From positions 62,001 through 126,000 of the forward strand of contig NZ_AUJU01000008.1 in the NCBI RefSeq assembly GCF_000424385.1: 64,000 nucleotides of DNA, written 5' to 3'. The notes below the pieces were generated by a model. The model saw only the letters and a program-made list of their open reading frames with translations. It searched no databases and was not told where the DNA came from. This DNA comes from Butyrivibrio sp. LC3010. GTDB taxonomy: Bacteria > Bacillota > Clostridia > Lachnospirales > Lachnospiraceae. This document shows, piece by piece, positions 1 through 8,398 of this stretch (position 1 is its first letter; each line of letters starts with the position of its first letter). The position numbers and the translations under genes were made by a program.

Positions 1-636
1 ATCTATGTATTTAATCTTCTGTAGTGTACTTGCGCCGTCTACTGTTGCAGCCTCGTAATAGGTAGGATCGATTCCTGCCAGAGCTGCCAGATAGATTATG
101 CTGTCCCATCCAAGGTGCTGCCAGATATCGCTCCATACATAGATGTGCTTGAATCCGCTTGCGCTTGACATAAGATTTGGAAATTCCTGTCCGAACAGTC
201 TGAAAAGATTAGCGAACAGACCGCTGCTTGGTGAAAGGAAGATCAGTATCAAACCGCACATAACCATGGTTGATATAAAATGTGGCAGATATGTAATAAC
301 CTGGAAGACTTTCTTGAACAACTTCGTTTTCATCTGATTGCACATAAGTGCCAGAAGAATCGGAAGCGGAAATCCTACCAGAATGCTATACAAGCTAATC
401 ACCAGTGTGTTCTTTATCGTTACCGTGAACTGATAAGACTTGAAAAACTGTATGAAATTTTTCATTCCGACAAACGGACTTTTGAATATTCCAAGCGCCG
501 GTGAATAATTCTGGAATGCTATCACAATCCCAGCCATGGGCAGGTATGCGAAGCAGAATAAAAGAACCGCTGATGGTAATAGTAACAGATACAACTGATA
601 ATACTTTTTAATGTTTTTCAGGGCTTTTTCTTTCAT
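1..636 (-). CDS. Carbohydrate ABC transporter permease, LplB/YteP type (3' end outside window)
   Basis: Membrane permease of a CUT1-type sugar ABC importer. The reading frame is open from ATG at 636 to the window edge, so about 212 N-terminal residues are visible. It begins MKEKALKNIKKYYQLYLLLL, followed by a first membrane helix (LPSAVLLFCFAYLPMAG) and then YSPALGIFKSPFVGMKNF, which is typical of LplB/YteP permeases that work with a lipoprotein binding protein for oligosaccharides. Further helices follow, with a PHFISTMVMCGLI segment. An AGAGG ribosome site lies about 8 nt before the ATG. The gene diverges from a YesM/YesN-type two-component pair, the usual arrangement for regulated polysaccharide-fragment uptake in B. 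subtilis and relatives. The sugar cannot be told from sequence, and partner genes lie left of the window. Confidence 0.88.
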   Translation of the reverse strand, partial: MKEKALKNIKKYYQLYLLLLPSAVLLFCFAYLPMAGIVIAFQNYSPALGIFKSPFVGMKNFIQFFKSYQFTVTIKNTLVISLYSILVGFPLPILLALMCNQMKTKLFKKVFQVITYLPHFISTMVMCGLILIFLSPSSGLFANLFRLFGQEFPNLMSSASGFKHIYVWSDIWQHLGWDSIIYLAALAGIDPTYYEAATVDGASTLQKIKYID

Positions 637-703
637 TATGTCCGATCCTCTTTTCAACGTAATTTCTTTAAGCTGATTAAAACTTGTATTTTTGACAGTT
701 CAA

Positions 704-763
704 ATCTTATCGTTTTTATGAATCCAAAAATAGCACTTTTCTGTTTTATGGATAGCACTTTTC
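704..763 (-). promoter_or_regulatory. Paired direct-repeat operator and promoter for the ABC permease
   Basis: The 12-mer ATAGCACTTTTC occurs perfectly at 730-741 and 752-763, starts 22 nt apart (about two helical turns). Reading toward the permease, the inner copy falls where the -35 hexamer would sit for a candidate -10 (TAAGAT, 709 to 704). AraC-type response regulators of the YesN group commonly bind tandem direct repeats overlapping -35. The neighbouring regulator at 2576 is the obvious candidate. Repeat seen directly; binding inferred. Confidence 0.55.
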
Positions 764-819
764 CGAACATGCTGACAAAATAAGTGGCGATACAAAAAGC
801 TTTTAATTATAATGAACGT

Positions 820-2520
820 ATGAAAAATTTAGAAAAACGCAGAGCATACACGGTTGTACAGATTTTAAGAAAAACTCTCTGGTCCGCTATTCCGGTTGTG
901 ATAATTTTCGTGATCATAAGTAGTTTTTCTTTTTTGGAAATAAGAAAACAAAATAATCTTGCAGTTGAGAATGCAGTAAATATTTATCAAACAGAATTAG
1001 AAGGAAAACTTAATGCCGTTGCACATTTTGTTCAATGGACTGTAGTTCACGATCCAATCCTGGATTCCTTTTCACTGGATAACAGCATAGGAATCTTCAG
1101 GCAGGCAGGAAATGATCTGAGACTACGAGTAAGCGATATGCAGTATTCAACCGGTTCCGAATTTATGTACTTTTTCTATTGGGATCAGGGGAACATTTTT
1201 ATGAATGCTTCTGAGCTCAAGGTATCTTATAAAACCTATAAGGCCATAAGAAAACGAGTCATAATGGATACGGTAAAGATAATCGGTGCGGAGGGCTTTT
1301 CCTGGAACACCTGCGTAGTTGACGGGGTTCCATACCTTTACTACCAGATAACCTATAATCACCGCACCTTTGTGGCGTTTGTCGCAGCGGAGGATATTGT
1401 TGCTCCACTCTCCAAGACTAACCTTGGACGCTATGGGAACATAAAGCTTCAGAATCTTAATGATGAGTCCTTCTATGAGACTGCGGAAAGTCCCAGGGGA
1501 TTTTTAAGCTATTACTACAATAAGCTGTATTTCCCCGGTGAAAAGTCTGGACTTCCCTTTACTCTTGTTATTGACTCAGATATGCTTGGAAGCTATGGAA
1601 AGATTTTTCTTTTACAGTTTCTGGTATTTTTGACAGCCCTTGCCCTTAGCGTCATCATGGGCGGCTACATACTTGCGACCTATAAAAGAGTGATACTTCC
1701 CATAAAGATTTTTTCGAGTAATCTTTCAAAGATGGATTCTATATCTGATACTGCTTCTCTCTCACTTGATCTTACAGACAGTAAGATACAGGAGCTGAAC
1801 CAGATAAACGATCAGTTTAAGAGTCTGATCCATGAAATTACAAGACTGAAAATCAACATTTATGAGGCTGAGCTTGACCAGAATAAATTCAGAATCCTGT
1901 TTTTACAGCAGCAGATTAAGCCGCACTTTTATCTGAACTGCCTTACAACCATCGACAGCATGCTGAGCCTTGGTGATGTATCAGCAGCCCAGAAGATGCT
2001 TCAATTTACTTCGAAGTACTTCAGGTACCTTTTCCAGGCTGATAAGGATTTCGTTCCCTTGAGCAGTGAGATTGCCCATGCAGAGGATTACCTTGATATC
2101 CAGATGATGCGTCTTTCCGATGATATTGAATACACCTGTGATATTGATGAAAAGGACTTTGATGTGCTTATACCTCCTCTTCTTGTGATCAGTTTTGTGG
2201 AGAATATCATCAAGTATGCCGAGCCCAATGAGGACAGCCTGAAAATCTCAATCACCGGAAAGGATTACATGAGAAATGGTGAGGATTACCTGGAGATTTC
2301 CATAAGAGATAACGGACAGGGATTCCCCTCTGAAGTTATTGAAAAGATCAGAAATGGTGAGTACCTTACTATCGATGGAGCAAGAATCGGTATAACCAAT
2401 TGCATAAGAAGACTTAAACTTCTTTATAATGACGATTTTGAATTCAGACTTGAAAACATGGAAAATGGTGGCGGAGTTGTGATTTTAGGTATCCCTAAAA
2501 ACACAGCAGAACAGTCATAG
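820..2520 (+). CDS. YesM/LytS-type sensor histidine kinase
   Basis: Membrane histidine kinase that senses an external signal and phosphorylates the downstream regulator. A first helix (LWSAIPVVIIFVIISSFSF) and a second (FLVFLTALALSVIMGGYIL) flank about 220 extracellular residues; a linker leads to the His_kinase box QQIKPHFYLN, with the phospho-acceptor histidine in KPHF. The ATPase domain has the N-box FVENIIKYAE and the G-box DNGQGFP. The family pairs with AraC-output regulators for carbohydrate uptake, as here. I chose ATG 820; a GTG at 784 would add 12 residues. Neither start has a Shine-Dalgarno, but a perfect TATAAT at 808-813 sits 6 nt before ATG 820, so the mRNA may be leaderless. The regulator starts 55 nt downstream, so the pair is co-transcribed. 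Confidence 0.92.
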   Translation: MKNLEKRRAYTVVQILRKTLWSAIPVVIIFVIISSFSFLEIRKQNNLAVENAVNIYQTELEGKLNAVAHFVQWTVVHDPILDSFSLDNSIGIFRQAGNDLRLRVSDMQYSTGSEFMYFFYWDQGNIFMNASELKVSYKTYKAIRKRVIMDTVKIIGAEGFSWNTCVVDGVPYLYYQITYNHRTFVAFVAAEDIVAPLSKTNLGRYGNIKLQNLNDESFYETAESPRGFLSYYYNKLYFPGEKSGLPFTLVIDSDMLGSYGKIFLLQFLVFLTALALSVIMGGYILATYKRVILPIKIFSSNLSKMDSISDTASLSLDLTDSKIQELNQINDQFKSLIHEITRLKINIYEAELDQNKFRILFLQQQIKPHFYLNCLTTIDSMLSLGDVSAAQKMLQFTSKYFRYLFQADKDFVPLSSEIAHAEDYLDIQMMRLSDDIEYTCDIDEKDFDVLIPPLLVISFVENIIKYAEPNEDSLKISITGKDYMRNGEDYLEISIRDNGQGFPSEVIEKIRNGEYLTIDGARIGITNCIRRLKLLYNDDFEFRLENMENGGGVVILGIPKNTAEQS

Positions 2521-2575
2521 ATTCCCAAAAATAACTAAGTATTTAAGCAAAGAGAAAGCATAAAGGATATACACT

Positions 2576-3352
2576 ATGCAAGTTTTACTGGTTGATGATG
2601 ACCGCTTTGTTATTGCAGCTCTTCAAAAGGGAATAGCCTGGGAGAGCCTTGGAATAACCGAAGTTTTTACAGCAAATAATATAAACAGTGCAAAGGAAAT
2701 AATGGAGAGCAACGATATAGACCTGCTCCTTAGCGACATTGATATGCCCCATGGAACAGGCCTGGATCTCCTGAAATATATTCGTGAGCAGGGAAATAAC
2801 GTACCGACTATTTTCCTTACCAATTATGCAGATTTCTCCTATGCCCAGAAGGCCGTTGAACTGCGGAGCTTCCACTATTTCCTAAAGCCTATAGATTATG
2901 CTGAACTTACACGAATAATAAAAAAGGCATTAAAGGAAGCTGAGGAAGTCCAAAACCAGAAATCCCTGTCCTTAGAAGGCAAGATTGATATTCCTGATAT
3001 CGGTACAGATTCTATTGAAAATGAATCTAACATCACTGCCATGCTGAAATATGTTGATGATCATTTCAGAGAAGACATAAGCCGTGAACAGCTCTCTGTC
3101 ATGTTCTTCTTTGATCCTGATTACATCACAAAAATTTTCAAAAAACAGACCGGAATGAGCTACAAAAACTATGTCATAGAAAAACGCCTATCTCTTGCAA
3201 AAGAACTGTTATCAGAGTCTGATTATCCAATCCACGATATCTCTCAGTATGTGGGCTATGATAATTACTCCTACTTCACAAGGCTTTTTAAAAAGAGCTT
3301 TGGCATCACTCCTATTGAATACCGTGGCCGCGGTGATGATACTCCGGAATAA
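2576..3352 (+). CDS. YesN-type response regulator (REC + AraC HTH)
   Basis: Cytoplasmic transcription factor activated by the upstream kinase. The receiver domain spans about residues 1-120, with acidic cluster D7-D9, phospho-acceptor D54 (LLLSDIDMP) and the conserved lysine in FLKPIDY. A linker of about 35 residues joins a C-terminal AraC-type double helix-turn-helix (about 155-255), ending with the family signature SYFTRLFKKSFGITPIEYR. At 258 residues it is a short member, lacking the long middle region found in many YesN proteins. It probably activates the divergent ABC transporter gene through the direct repeats at 730-763. It ends 77 nt before the convergent aldolase gene. Confidence 0.92.
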   Translation: MQVLLVDDDRFVIAALQKGIAWESLGITEVFTANNINSAKEIMESNDIDLLLSDIDMPHGTGLDLLKYIREQGNNVPTIFLTNYADFSYAQKAVELRSFHYFLKPIDYAELTRIIKKALKEAEEVQNQKSLSLEGKIDIPDIGTDSIENESNITAMLKYVDDHFREDISREQLSVMFFFDPDYITKIFKKQTGMSYKNYVIEKRLSLAKELLSESDYPIHDISQYVGYDNYSYFTRLFKKSFGITPIEYRGRGDDTPE

Positions 3353-3356
3353 AAAA

Positions 3357-3422
3357 GTGCAACAAATATTTGCCATTTTGCGAAAAAGATGAAACAGTCC
3401 GCAAAAGTAATATCTGTTGCAC
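3357..3422. terminator. Hairpin between convergent genes, likely bidirectional terminator
   Basis: Arms GTGCAACA (3357-3364) and TGTTGCAC (3415-3422), extended inward by ATATT/AATAT, enclose the short space between the plus-strand regulator and the minus-strand aldolase. A/T-rich runs flank both sides. The large loop makes the structure less certain than a textbook terminator. Confidence 0.45.
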
Positions 3423-3429
3423 AATACTA

Positions 3430-4257
3430 TTATTTTTCAAACAGGAACTTTTCAGGAAGTTCAACCTTGAAATCCCTTGCAAGATCCCTGAAATTATCAG
3501 GTGTTATGGTCTGGAGCTTATTTGGTGTGATTGACAATACCTTTACCAGTATTTCTGCAGATTTCTCAACAGTGTGCATGAGACCAAATGTAAGGTCAAA
3601 ATCTTCACCTGCCGCAAACATACCATGATGAGCCCATATTGCTACATCATACTGTTCCATTAGCTTAGAGGTCGCAACAGCGATGTCTTTTCCTCCCGGA
3701 ACCATCCAATCAACAACGCCTATTCCTGAAGGGAATACAACAGGACACTCAGTAGCCATCTCCCAAAGTTCTCTTGTAAACACCTCATCCTTTAAAGGAA
3801 GAACAAATGTAAGTGCAATAGTATTGGTTGTATGAGCATGATAAACAACTCTGTATTTTCCGTTGGTAACACGCTTTTTAACCTCAAGGTTCATAAGATG
3901 TGAAGGAAGCTCTGAGGTAGGACGCCCGCCATTTACAAAGCCCCACTGAATCTGATACTTAGTTCCGGTCTCATCCACTTTAATGATACCGATCGAATCC
4001 TCAGGATCGATGATCACATTGCGGAAATACTTACCGCTGCCTGTTACCATGAAATACTCACCTGCAAGTCCCGGAACCTCGGTACCGATTTCGGCAAACG
4101 GACCGTCCTCTTTAAGGTACTCCTTAACGGCTTCTACATCCTCATCCTTCATTCTGTAGGAAAGGTTACCGCCATTTCTCTCATGCCAGCCCTGTTCCCA
4201 TCCATCGTTAGCCATACGAATAAATCCCTTAACAAATTTAACATCTAAAATACTCAT
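3430..4257 (-). CDS. rhaD: L-rhamnulose-1-phosphate aldolase
   Basis: Class II zinc aldolase that splits L-rhamnulose 1-phosphate into dihydroxyacetone phosphate and L-lactaldehyde, the last step of phosphorylated rhamnose breakdown. Length 275 matches E. coli RhaD (274). Zinc ligands are visible as H140 and H142 in YHAHTTN and H211 in WAHHGMF, and the catalytic glutamate as E116 in PTSELPSH, all one position off the E. coli numbering. The phosphate-binding N-terminus RNGGNLSYR is also conserved. It is the last gene of a kinase-isomerase-aldolase operon, starting 14 nt after the isomerase stop. Fuculose-1-phosphate aldolase is a less likely reading because FucA is about 60 residues shorter. 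Confidence 0.93.
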   Translation of the reverse strand: MSILDVKFVKGFIRMANDGWEQGWHERNGGNLSYRMKDEDVEAVKEYLKEDGPFAEIGTEVPGLAGEYFMVTGSGKYFRNVIIDPEDSIGIIKVDETGTKYQIQWGFVNGGRPTSELPSHLMNLEVKKRVTNGKYRVVYHAHTTNTIALTFVLPLKDEVFTRELWEMATECPVVFPSGIGVVDWMVPGGKDIAVATSKLMEQYDVAIWAHHGMFAAGEDFDLTFGLMHTVEKSAEILVKVLSITPNKLQTITPDNFRDLARDFKVELPEKFLFEK

Positions 4258-4271
4258 TTTTTCTCCTTTTA

Positions 4272-5693
4272 TTATCTGGTCACAATTTCAAGCGGTACAT
4301 CAAATATCTTGGCAACCTTTGCAATTGTATCGATATGATGACCTATTGCTGCACCAAAATGATGGGTAGGTCCACACTCACTCCACTTTGTAACAAACTC
4401 AGCTGCAGAGCATGCAAATCTTGTTCGCATCATAGTGTCACCGTTCTGGAGGATTTTTCCCTCTTCATTAACACCTTCAGCTGCAACGAATTTGAAATGT
4501 CCGTCACCATCCTGAGTGATTGCAAGATAAGTGATATCTCCTGCAGGTGGATAAAACTGTGTTAGATATCCACCACCGGTTTTTCCGTGGAACACGTCCA
4601 CAATCTTCATGGTAGGCTTCTTTGCTGTTGAGAAATCGTAGTCTCCTGAGCCGCTGTGACCAATGAGTGTAACATCATCATTAAAGTCAATGGTGTACAT
4701 CTCTGCAAGCTGGCCGGATCCTGCTATTGTCTTAAGGATACTCATAGCCATTGCCACTTTGATATCGCCTTCAACTGCACAGGCTGTTCCCTGCTTTATA
4801 AGCATTGAGAATGCCGGAATGAGAAGACTGTCAACGACACCTGCCTGTCCCTTCGCATATCCGTCATAATGCGAAGCAACAAAGCCAAGCTTCTCATCCT
4901 TTACCCATCTCTCAAAAGCAACAACATATTTAGCCATCTCATATACCTTCTCAATGGTTCCGCCGCCTTCAACATCAAAGGTATCAAGTATATCCTGTGC
5001 TTTTGCCCTTATCACTTCATCATCTGTGATATCATCGGCAATAGCCCAGATTTTTTCCCAGTCGAACTGTTTTGTGTACACATGCATTCTTCTGTAGAGA
5101 TTTGATTCATCTATATAAAGATCCATCATTCCGGGATAAGGTCTTCCGATCTGGGCAAGGTTTGTATCTCTGAAACGTCTTCTCACCTGTGCAGCGCGGC
5201 ACCACTCATCAATCTGCTTTGCTACTGCCGGGTCTCCGCCCTCTACTACACCCGTGATAACCGCAGAGCGCTTGCCATATCTGTTAAGATCTGCAACCAT
5301 CTCTCCTACTGCACCGCAGGCATAAGCTTCGCCAAGCCACTCCGCTGTTCCTGCTGTATCATAATCAAGTGCCTTAAGCTTCTGCAGATTTACCAAAACC
5401 ACGGGAACATCCAGGTCCTTTACTGCAGGAAGCATATTGTATGAGGTAGCATATGTAAGAAGCTGCATGAAAACAAGGTCAACATCTGCTGCTCGGAACT
5501 TCTCTCCTGCCTCCTGTGACTGTTCCTTTGTTGTTACAACTCCCCCATCAATAACCTCTACCGTATCAGGCATAGATGCCTTAAAATCCTCAAACTGCTT
5601 GTTAAACTCAGGTACAAGTGAGGGAAACTGCGGTAAATATGCCCCTAAAGCAATTGAGAATACTCCAACTCTCGCTTTTGTTTCTACTAACAT
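4272..5693 (-). CDS. AraA/FucI-like sugar isomerase, probably acting as the L-rhamnose isomerase
   Basis: Predicted aldose-ketose isomerase of the L-fucose/L-arabinose isomerase fold (473 aa), lying between rhaB and rhaD. It does not look like classical RhaA. A metal site of the FucI kind (Glu, Asp, His) can be suggested from CAVEGDIKVAM, MYTIDFNDD and PTHHFGAAIGHH near the C-terminus. Position and operon suggest it converts rhamnose to rhamnulose for the kinase, but this specificity is inferred. It overlaps the end of rhaB by 7 nt, implying translational coupling. Alternatives are L-fucose or L-arabinose isomerase with a shared kinase. The start has a GGAGG site just upstream and fits the family. 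Confidence 0.8.
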   Translation of the reverse strand: MLVETKARVGVFSIALGAYLPQFPSLVPEFNKQFEDFKASMPDTVEVIDGGVVTTKEQSQEAGEKFRAADVDLVFMQLLTYATSYNMLPAVKDLDVPVVLVNLQKLKALDYDTAGTAEWLGEAYACGAVGEMVADLNRYGKRSAVITGVVEGGDPAVAKQIDEWCRAAQVRRRFRDTNLAQIGRPYPGMMDLYIDESNLYRRMHVYTKQFDWEKIWAIADDITDDEVIRAKAQDILDTFDVEGGGTIEKVYEMAKYVVAFERWVKDEKLGFVASHYDGYAKGQAGVVDSLLIPAFSMLIKQGTACAVEGDIKVAMAMSILKTIAGSGQLAEMYTIDFNDDVTLIGHSGSGDYDFSTAKKPTMKIVDVFHGKTGGGYLTQFYPPAGDITYLAITQDGDGHFKFVAAEGVNEEGKILQNGDTMMRTRFACSAAEFVTKWSECGPTHHFGAAIGHHIDTIAKVAKIFDVPLEIVTR

Positions 5694-7114
5694 TTTATTA
5701 TCCTCCTACTATTAGGATTAAATTCCTCTATTTCAAATGAATCGTGGACTACATTTCTTGCTATGGAAAGGTCTTTCAGCTCTCCTTCTCTTATCATCAA
5801 AGCCATAGCATTTCCGATAGCTGTTGCCTCAGAAGGTCCTGCAAGAACCTTAAGTCCTGTAGCATCTGCTGTAAGCTGATTAAGATATCGGTTCTTGCAG
5901 CCCCCACCTATGATGTGGACCGCTTTGTAATCCGCTCCGGTGTTGCTGATGATTTCCTTTACGGTATTTCCATAGCATTTGGCAAGACTCTTATATATGA
6001 CCGCCGCTATTTCTCCCGGAGTCTGTGGAACTTCCTGCCCTGACTCCTTGCAGGCTCTTTTTATTTCCTCAGTCATATTCTCAGGTGATAAGAATCTGTC
6101 GTCATTTGCATCCACTAAAGACGGGAAGCTGTCCGCCTCTTTCGCAAGACTTGCATACTCCGCAAAGCTAAGCTGATCATCAGCTTCATGTCTTACCGAC
6201 TGAATCATCCAAAGTCCCATGATATTTTTAAGATATCTGAATCTGTAATCATAACCGCCTTCATTAGTGAAGTTCTTTTCCCTGTCGCACTCCCCTGAAA
6301 GCACCTTTTTTGTCTCTACTCCCATGAGTGACCAGGTTCCTGAACTTATATATAAGCCATCATCGCCGGGATCAGGCATGGACATTACAGCTGATGCAGT
6401 ATCATGGCTTGCACATTGGATCACGCTGCAGTCAAAGCCTGCTTCTTCTTTTATTTCATCCCTGAGTTTTCCGACTTCATTTCCGGGAAGTTGCAAATCC
6501 AGGAAAATGTCCCCGGGAAGTCCAAGCTTTCTGATAAGCTCCTTATCCCACTTTTTTGTCTCAGGATCTACAAGCTGTGTTGTGGTGGCATTTGTATATT
6601 CAGATGCCTTTCTTCCTGTCAGAAGGAAATTCAGATAATCCGGAATCATCAAAAAAGTTTTTGCACTTCTTAATACATCCGGTCTCTTAATCCTGTCAGC
6701 AGTGAGCTGATATATTGTATTAAAGATTGCCTTTTGAATACCTGTCCTGCTATATAATTCCTTCTCCGGAATACACTTATAAACCTCTTCATCCATCCCT
6801 GTAGTTCTGTGATCTCGATAGCCATAGGTGTCACCCAGTAGCCTGTCGTTTTCATCAAGGAGAACATAGTCAACCGCCCAGGTATCTATTGCCATCGAAA
6901 CAGGAATCTTCCCAAGTTTTTTACATTCCTTCATTCCACTTACAATTTCCCTGAACAGTTTATCTGTGTCCCAGAGAAGTTTCCCATCCTTTGAGACCAT
7001 GCCATTTTCAAAGCGATAGATCTCTTCCATGCGGATTTTCCCATCAGACATATGAAAAAGCATATGGCGTCCACTTGAAGCCCCTATATCAACCGCCAAG
7101 TAATACTTACCCAT
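5687..7114 (-). CDS. rhaB: Rhamnulokinase (FGGY kinase)
   Basis: ATP-dependent kinase phosphorylating L-rhamnulose at C1. FGGY-family features run in order: N-terminal phosphate loop YYLAVDIGASSGRHM, the substrate segment AIDTWAVDYVLLD, the catalytic base segment CASHDTASAV, and the C-terminal nucleotide segment HIIGGGCKNRYLNQLTADATG. GASSGR is characteristic of rhamnulokinases rather than glycerol or xylulose kinases. Length 475 is within a few residues of E. coli RhaB. First gene of the rhaB-isomerase-rhaD operon, divergent from an AraC-type gene at 7405, which is its probable regulator. The 290-nt space between them holds several palindromes. Confidence 0.93.
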   Translation of the reverse strand: MGKYYLAVDIGASSGRHMLFHMSDGKIRMEEIYRFENGMVSKDGKLLWDTDKLFREIVSGMKECKKLGKIPVSMAIDTWAVDYVLLDENDRLLGDTYGYRDHRTTGMDEEVYKCIPEKELYSRTGIQKAIFNTIYQLTADRIKRPDVLRSAKTFLMIPDYLNFLLTGRKASEYTNATTTQLVDPETKKWDKELIRKLGLPGDIFLDLQLPGNEVGKLRDEIKEEAGFDCSVIQCASHDTASAVMSMPDPGDDGLYISSGTWSLMGVETKKVLSGECDREKNFTNEGGYDYRFRYLKNIMGLWMIQSVRHEADDQLSFAEYASLAKEADSFPSLVDANDDRFLSPENMTEEIKRACKESGQEVPQTPGEIAAVIYKSLAKCYGNTVKEIISNTGADYKAVHIIGGGCKNRYLNQLTADATGLKVLAGPSEATAIGNAMALMIREGELKDLSIARNVVHDSFEIEEFNPNSRRIIKC

Positions 7115-7404
7115 AATAATTATTCCTCACTGTGTGTATCGGCACGATTACTTCGTAATCCTGCCCTATCGGTCGGAACCATTCCAAATCATGACTTCGT
7201 CATGATGGTTCCGCCTCTGTAAACTTCTCTTGTAGATTCTAAGGATATGCTTCACCTGACATAAGTTTACGATTACAAATGCTTATGCCAGGTGATTCCC
7301 ATGAATCTAAAATTATTATATAAATATGAACCTCCATTCTTAAGGACCTTATACTACAAAAAATAGGACTTTATTTGCATATTCGAAAAATTTATAATAT
7401 AGCT
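7115..7404. promoter_or_regulatory. Divergent rhaB / AraC-regulator intergenic region with three palindromes
   Basis: The region contains (a) a hairpin GATTAC-TTCG-GTAATC inside a 37-nt element at 7140-7176 that recurs at 27211; (b) a nested palindrome at 7176-7210 with outer arms GGAACCAT/ATGGTTCC and inner ATGAC-TTCG-TCAT; (c) an inverted repeat CACCTGACATAAG (7253-7265) / CTTATGCCAGGTG (7282-7294), one mismatch in 13, itself flanked by TAGATTC (7233-7239) and GAATCTA (7303-7309). Palindrome (c) is a candidate operator or the core of a small mobile repeat. A TATAAT at 7393-7398 serves the AraC gene. Confidence 0.55.
7140..7176. repeat. Dispersed 37-nt palindromic element, copy 1
   Basis: Matches copy 2 at 27211-27247 at 34 of 37 positions. 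The core is the hairpin ATTAC-TTCG-GTAAT, followed by CCTGCC and ending TCGGTCGG. It lies in non-coding DNA between rhaB and its regulator. The family is not one I recognise by name. Confidence 0.75.
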
Positions 7405-8379
7405 ATGAATAAGCAGATTATAGAGCAGCTAAGGCAGCTGACAGGTGAAGAAAAAGAGATATTAAGCGGTCTTGAAATTGACAAGAGCCGATACTCCACA
7501 GGTCAGAATTTCATAGTTAACAGTGATCTGTTATTAAAAAAGGGACGTCTTATAGAGATTCGTCCCCATACCCGCTTTGTGCATTTTCCAAAGCACAGTC
7601 ACAACTATGTTGAAATGGTCTACATGGTTTTGGGAGAAACACATCACATTTTAAATGATACTGATGAGATTACTTTAAAAGCCGGCGAGCTGCTTTTTCT
7701 TAATCAGAACACTACTCAGGAGATAATGCCCGCAGGTGAAAATGATATTGCCGTTAATTTCATACTGCTACCGGAATTCTTTGATGAAGCTTTGAACATG
7801 ATCCCGGAGGGTGATCTTCTAAGAGACTTTTTGATTTCAGTCCTCTCTCCGGATTCATCCTTCCTTACTTACCTGCACTTTCCTACTTCAGACATTCTTC
7901 CGGTGCAGAACCTTATGGAAAACATGATATACACCCTTTTGTATCAGGAATCCGAGACAGTTATAAACACCATCAACCGCACTACTATGGGGCTTCTGTT
8001 GCAAACCCTGTCTGTCTATGCAGGACTTGTAAACCAGGGGACTCCTTCTCAGTATGAGCAGAATCTGTTGCTGACGGTCTTGAAGTATATTGATGATCAT
8101 TACAAACATGGAACCCTTGAAACTATCGCTAAACAAACAAAGCAGCCTGCTTACTACATAAGCAGACTGCTAAAAAAGCATACCGGTAAAAATTTTAAAG
8201 AGCAGCTCCTTGCAAGGCGTCTTCAACAGGCTGCCTATCTTCTAAGCCATACCACCCTCACTATTGAGGATATTTACACCTACATCGGCTATGACAATAG
8301 CAGCTATTTTTATAGAAAATTCAAGGAAGCCTATGGACTTTCTCCCAGAGATTACCGCCTTGGTCAGCCCCAGTCCTGA
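7405..8379 (+). CDS. AraC-family regulator with N-terminal cupin, probable rhamnose-operon regulator
   Basis: Ligand-responsive transcription factor. The N-terminal half has a cupin-like sugar-binding domain (HFPKHSHNYVEMVYMVLGETHHI, then LKAGELLFLNQN). The C-terminal 100 residues form a double helix-turn-helix ending YIGYDNSSYFYRKFKEAYGLSPRDYR. RhaR/RhaS have this architecture, and the gene diverges from rhaB, so control of rhamnose use is the natural guess. Start choice is uncertain: ATG 7405 lies 6 nt after a perfect TATAAT (7393-7398) and has no Shine-Dalgarno, suggesting a leaderless message; TTG 7375, 10 codons upstream and in frame, is preceded by AGGA at 7365-7368. It converges on cstA, 19 nt away. 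Confidence 0.9.
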   Translation: MNKQIIEQLRQLTGEEKEILSGLEIDKSRYSTGQNFIVNSDLLLKKGRLIEIRPHTRFVHFPKHSHNYVEMVYMVLGETHHILNDTDEITLKAGELLFLNQNTTQEIMPAGENDIAVNFILLPEFFDEALNMIPEGDLLRDFLISVLSPDSSFLTYLHFPTSDILPVQNLMENMIYTLLYQESETVINTINRTTMGLLLQTLSVYAGLVNQGTPSQYEQNLLLTVLKYIDDHYKHGTLETIAKQTKQPAYYISRLLKKHTGKNFKEQLLARRLQQAAYLLSHTTLTIEDIYTYIGYDNSSYFYRKFKEAYGLSPRDYRLGQPQS

Positions 8380-8398
8380 CAGAGTTAAGAGGTCATTC

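Noticed and set aside
2585..2875. Minus-strand frame opposite the response regulator
   Set aside because: Fully antisense to a clear receiver domain, without its own start signals.
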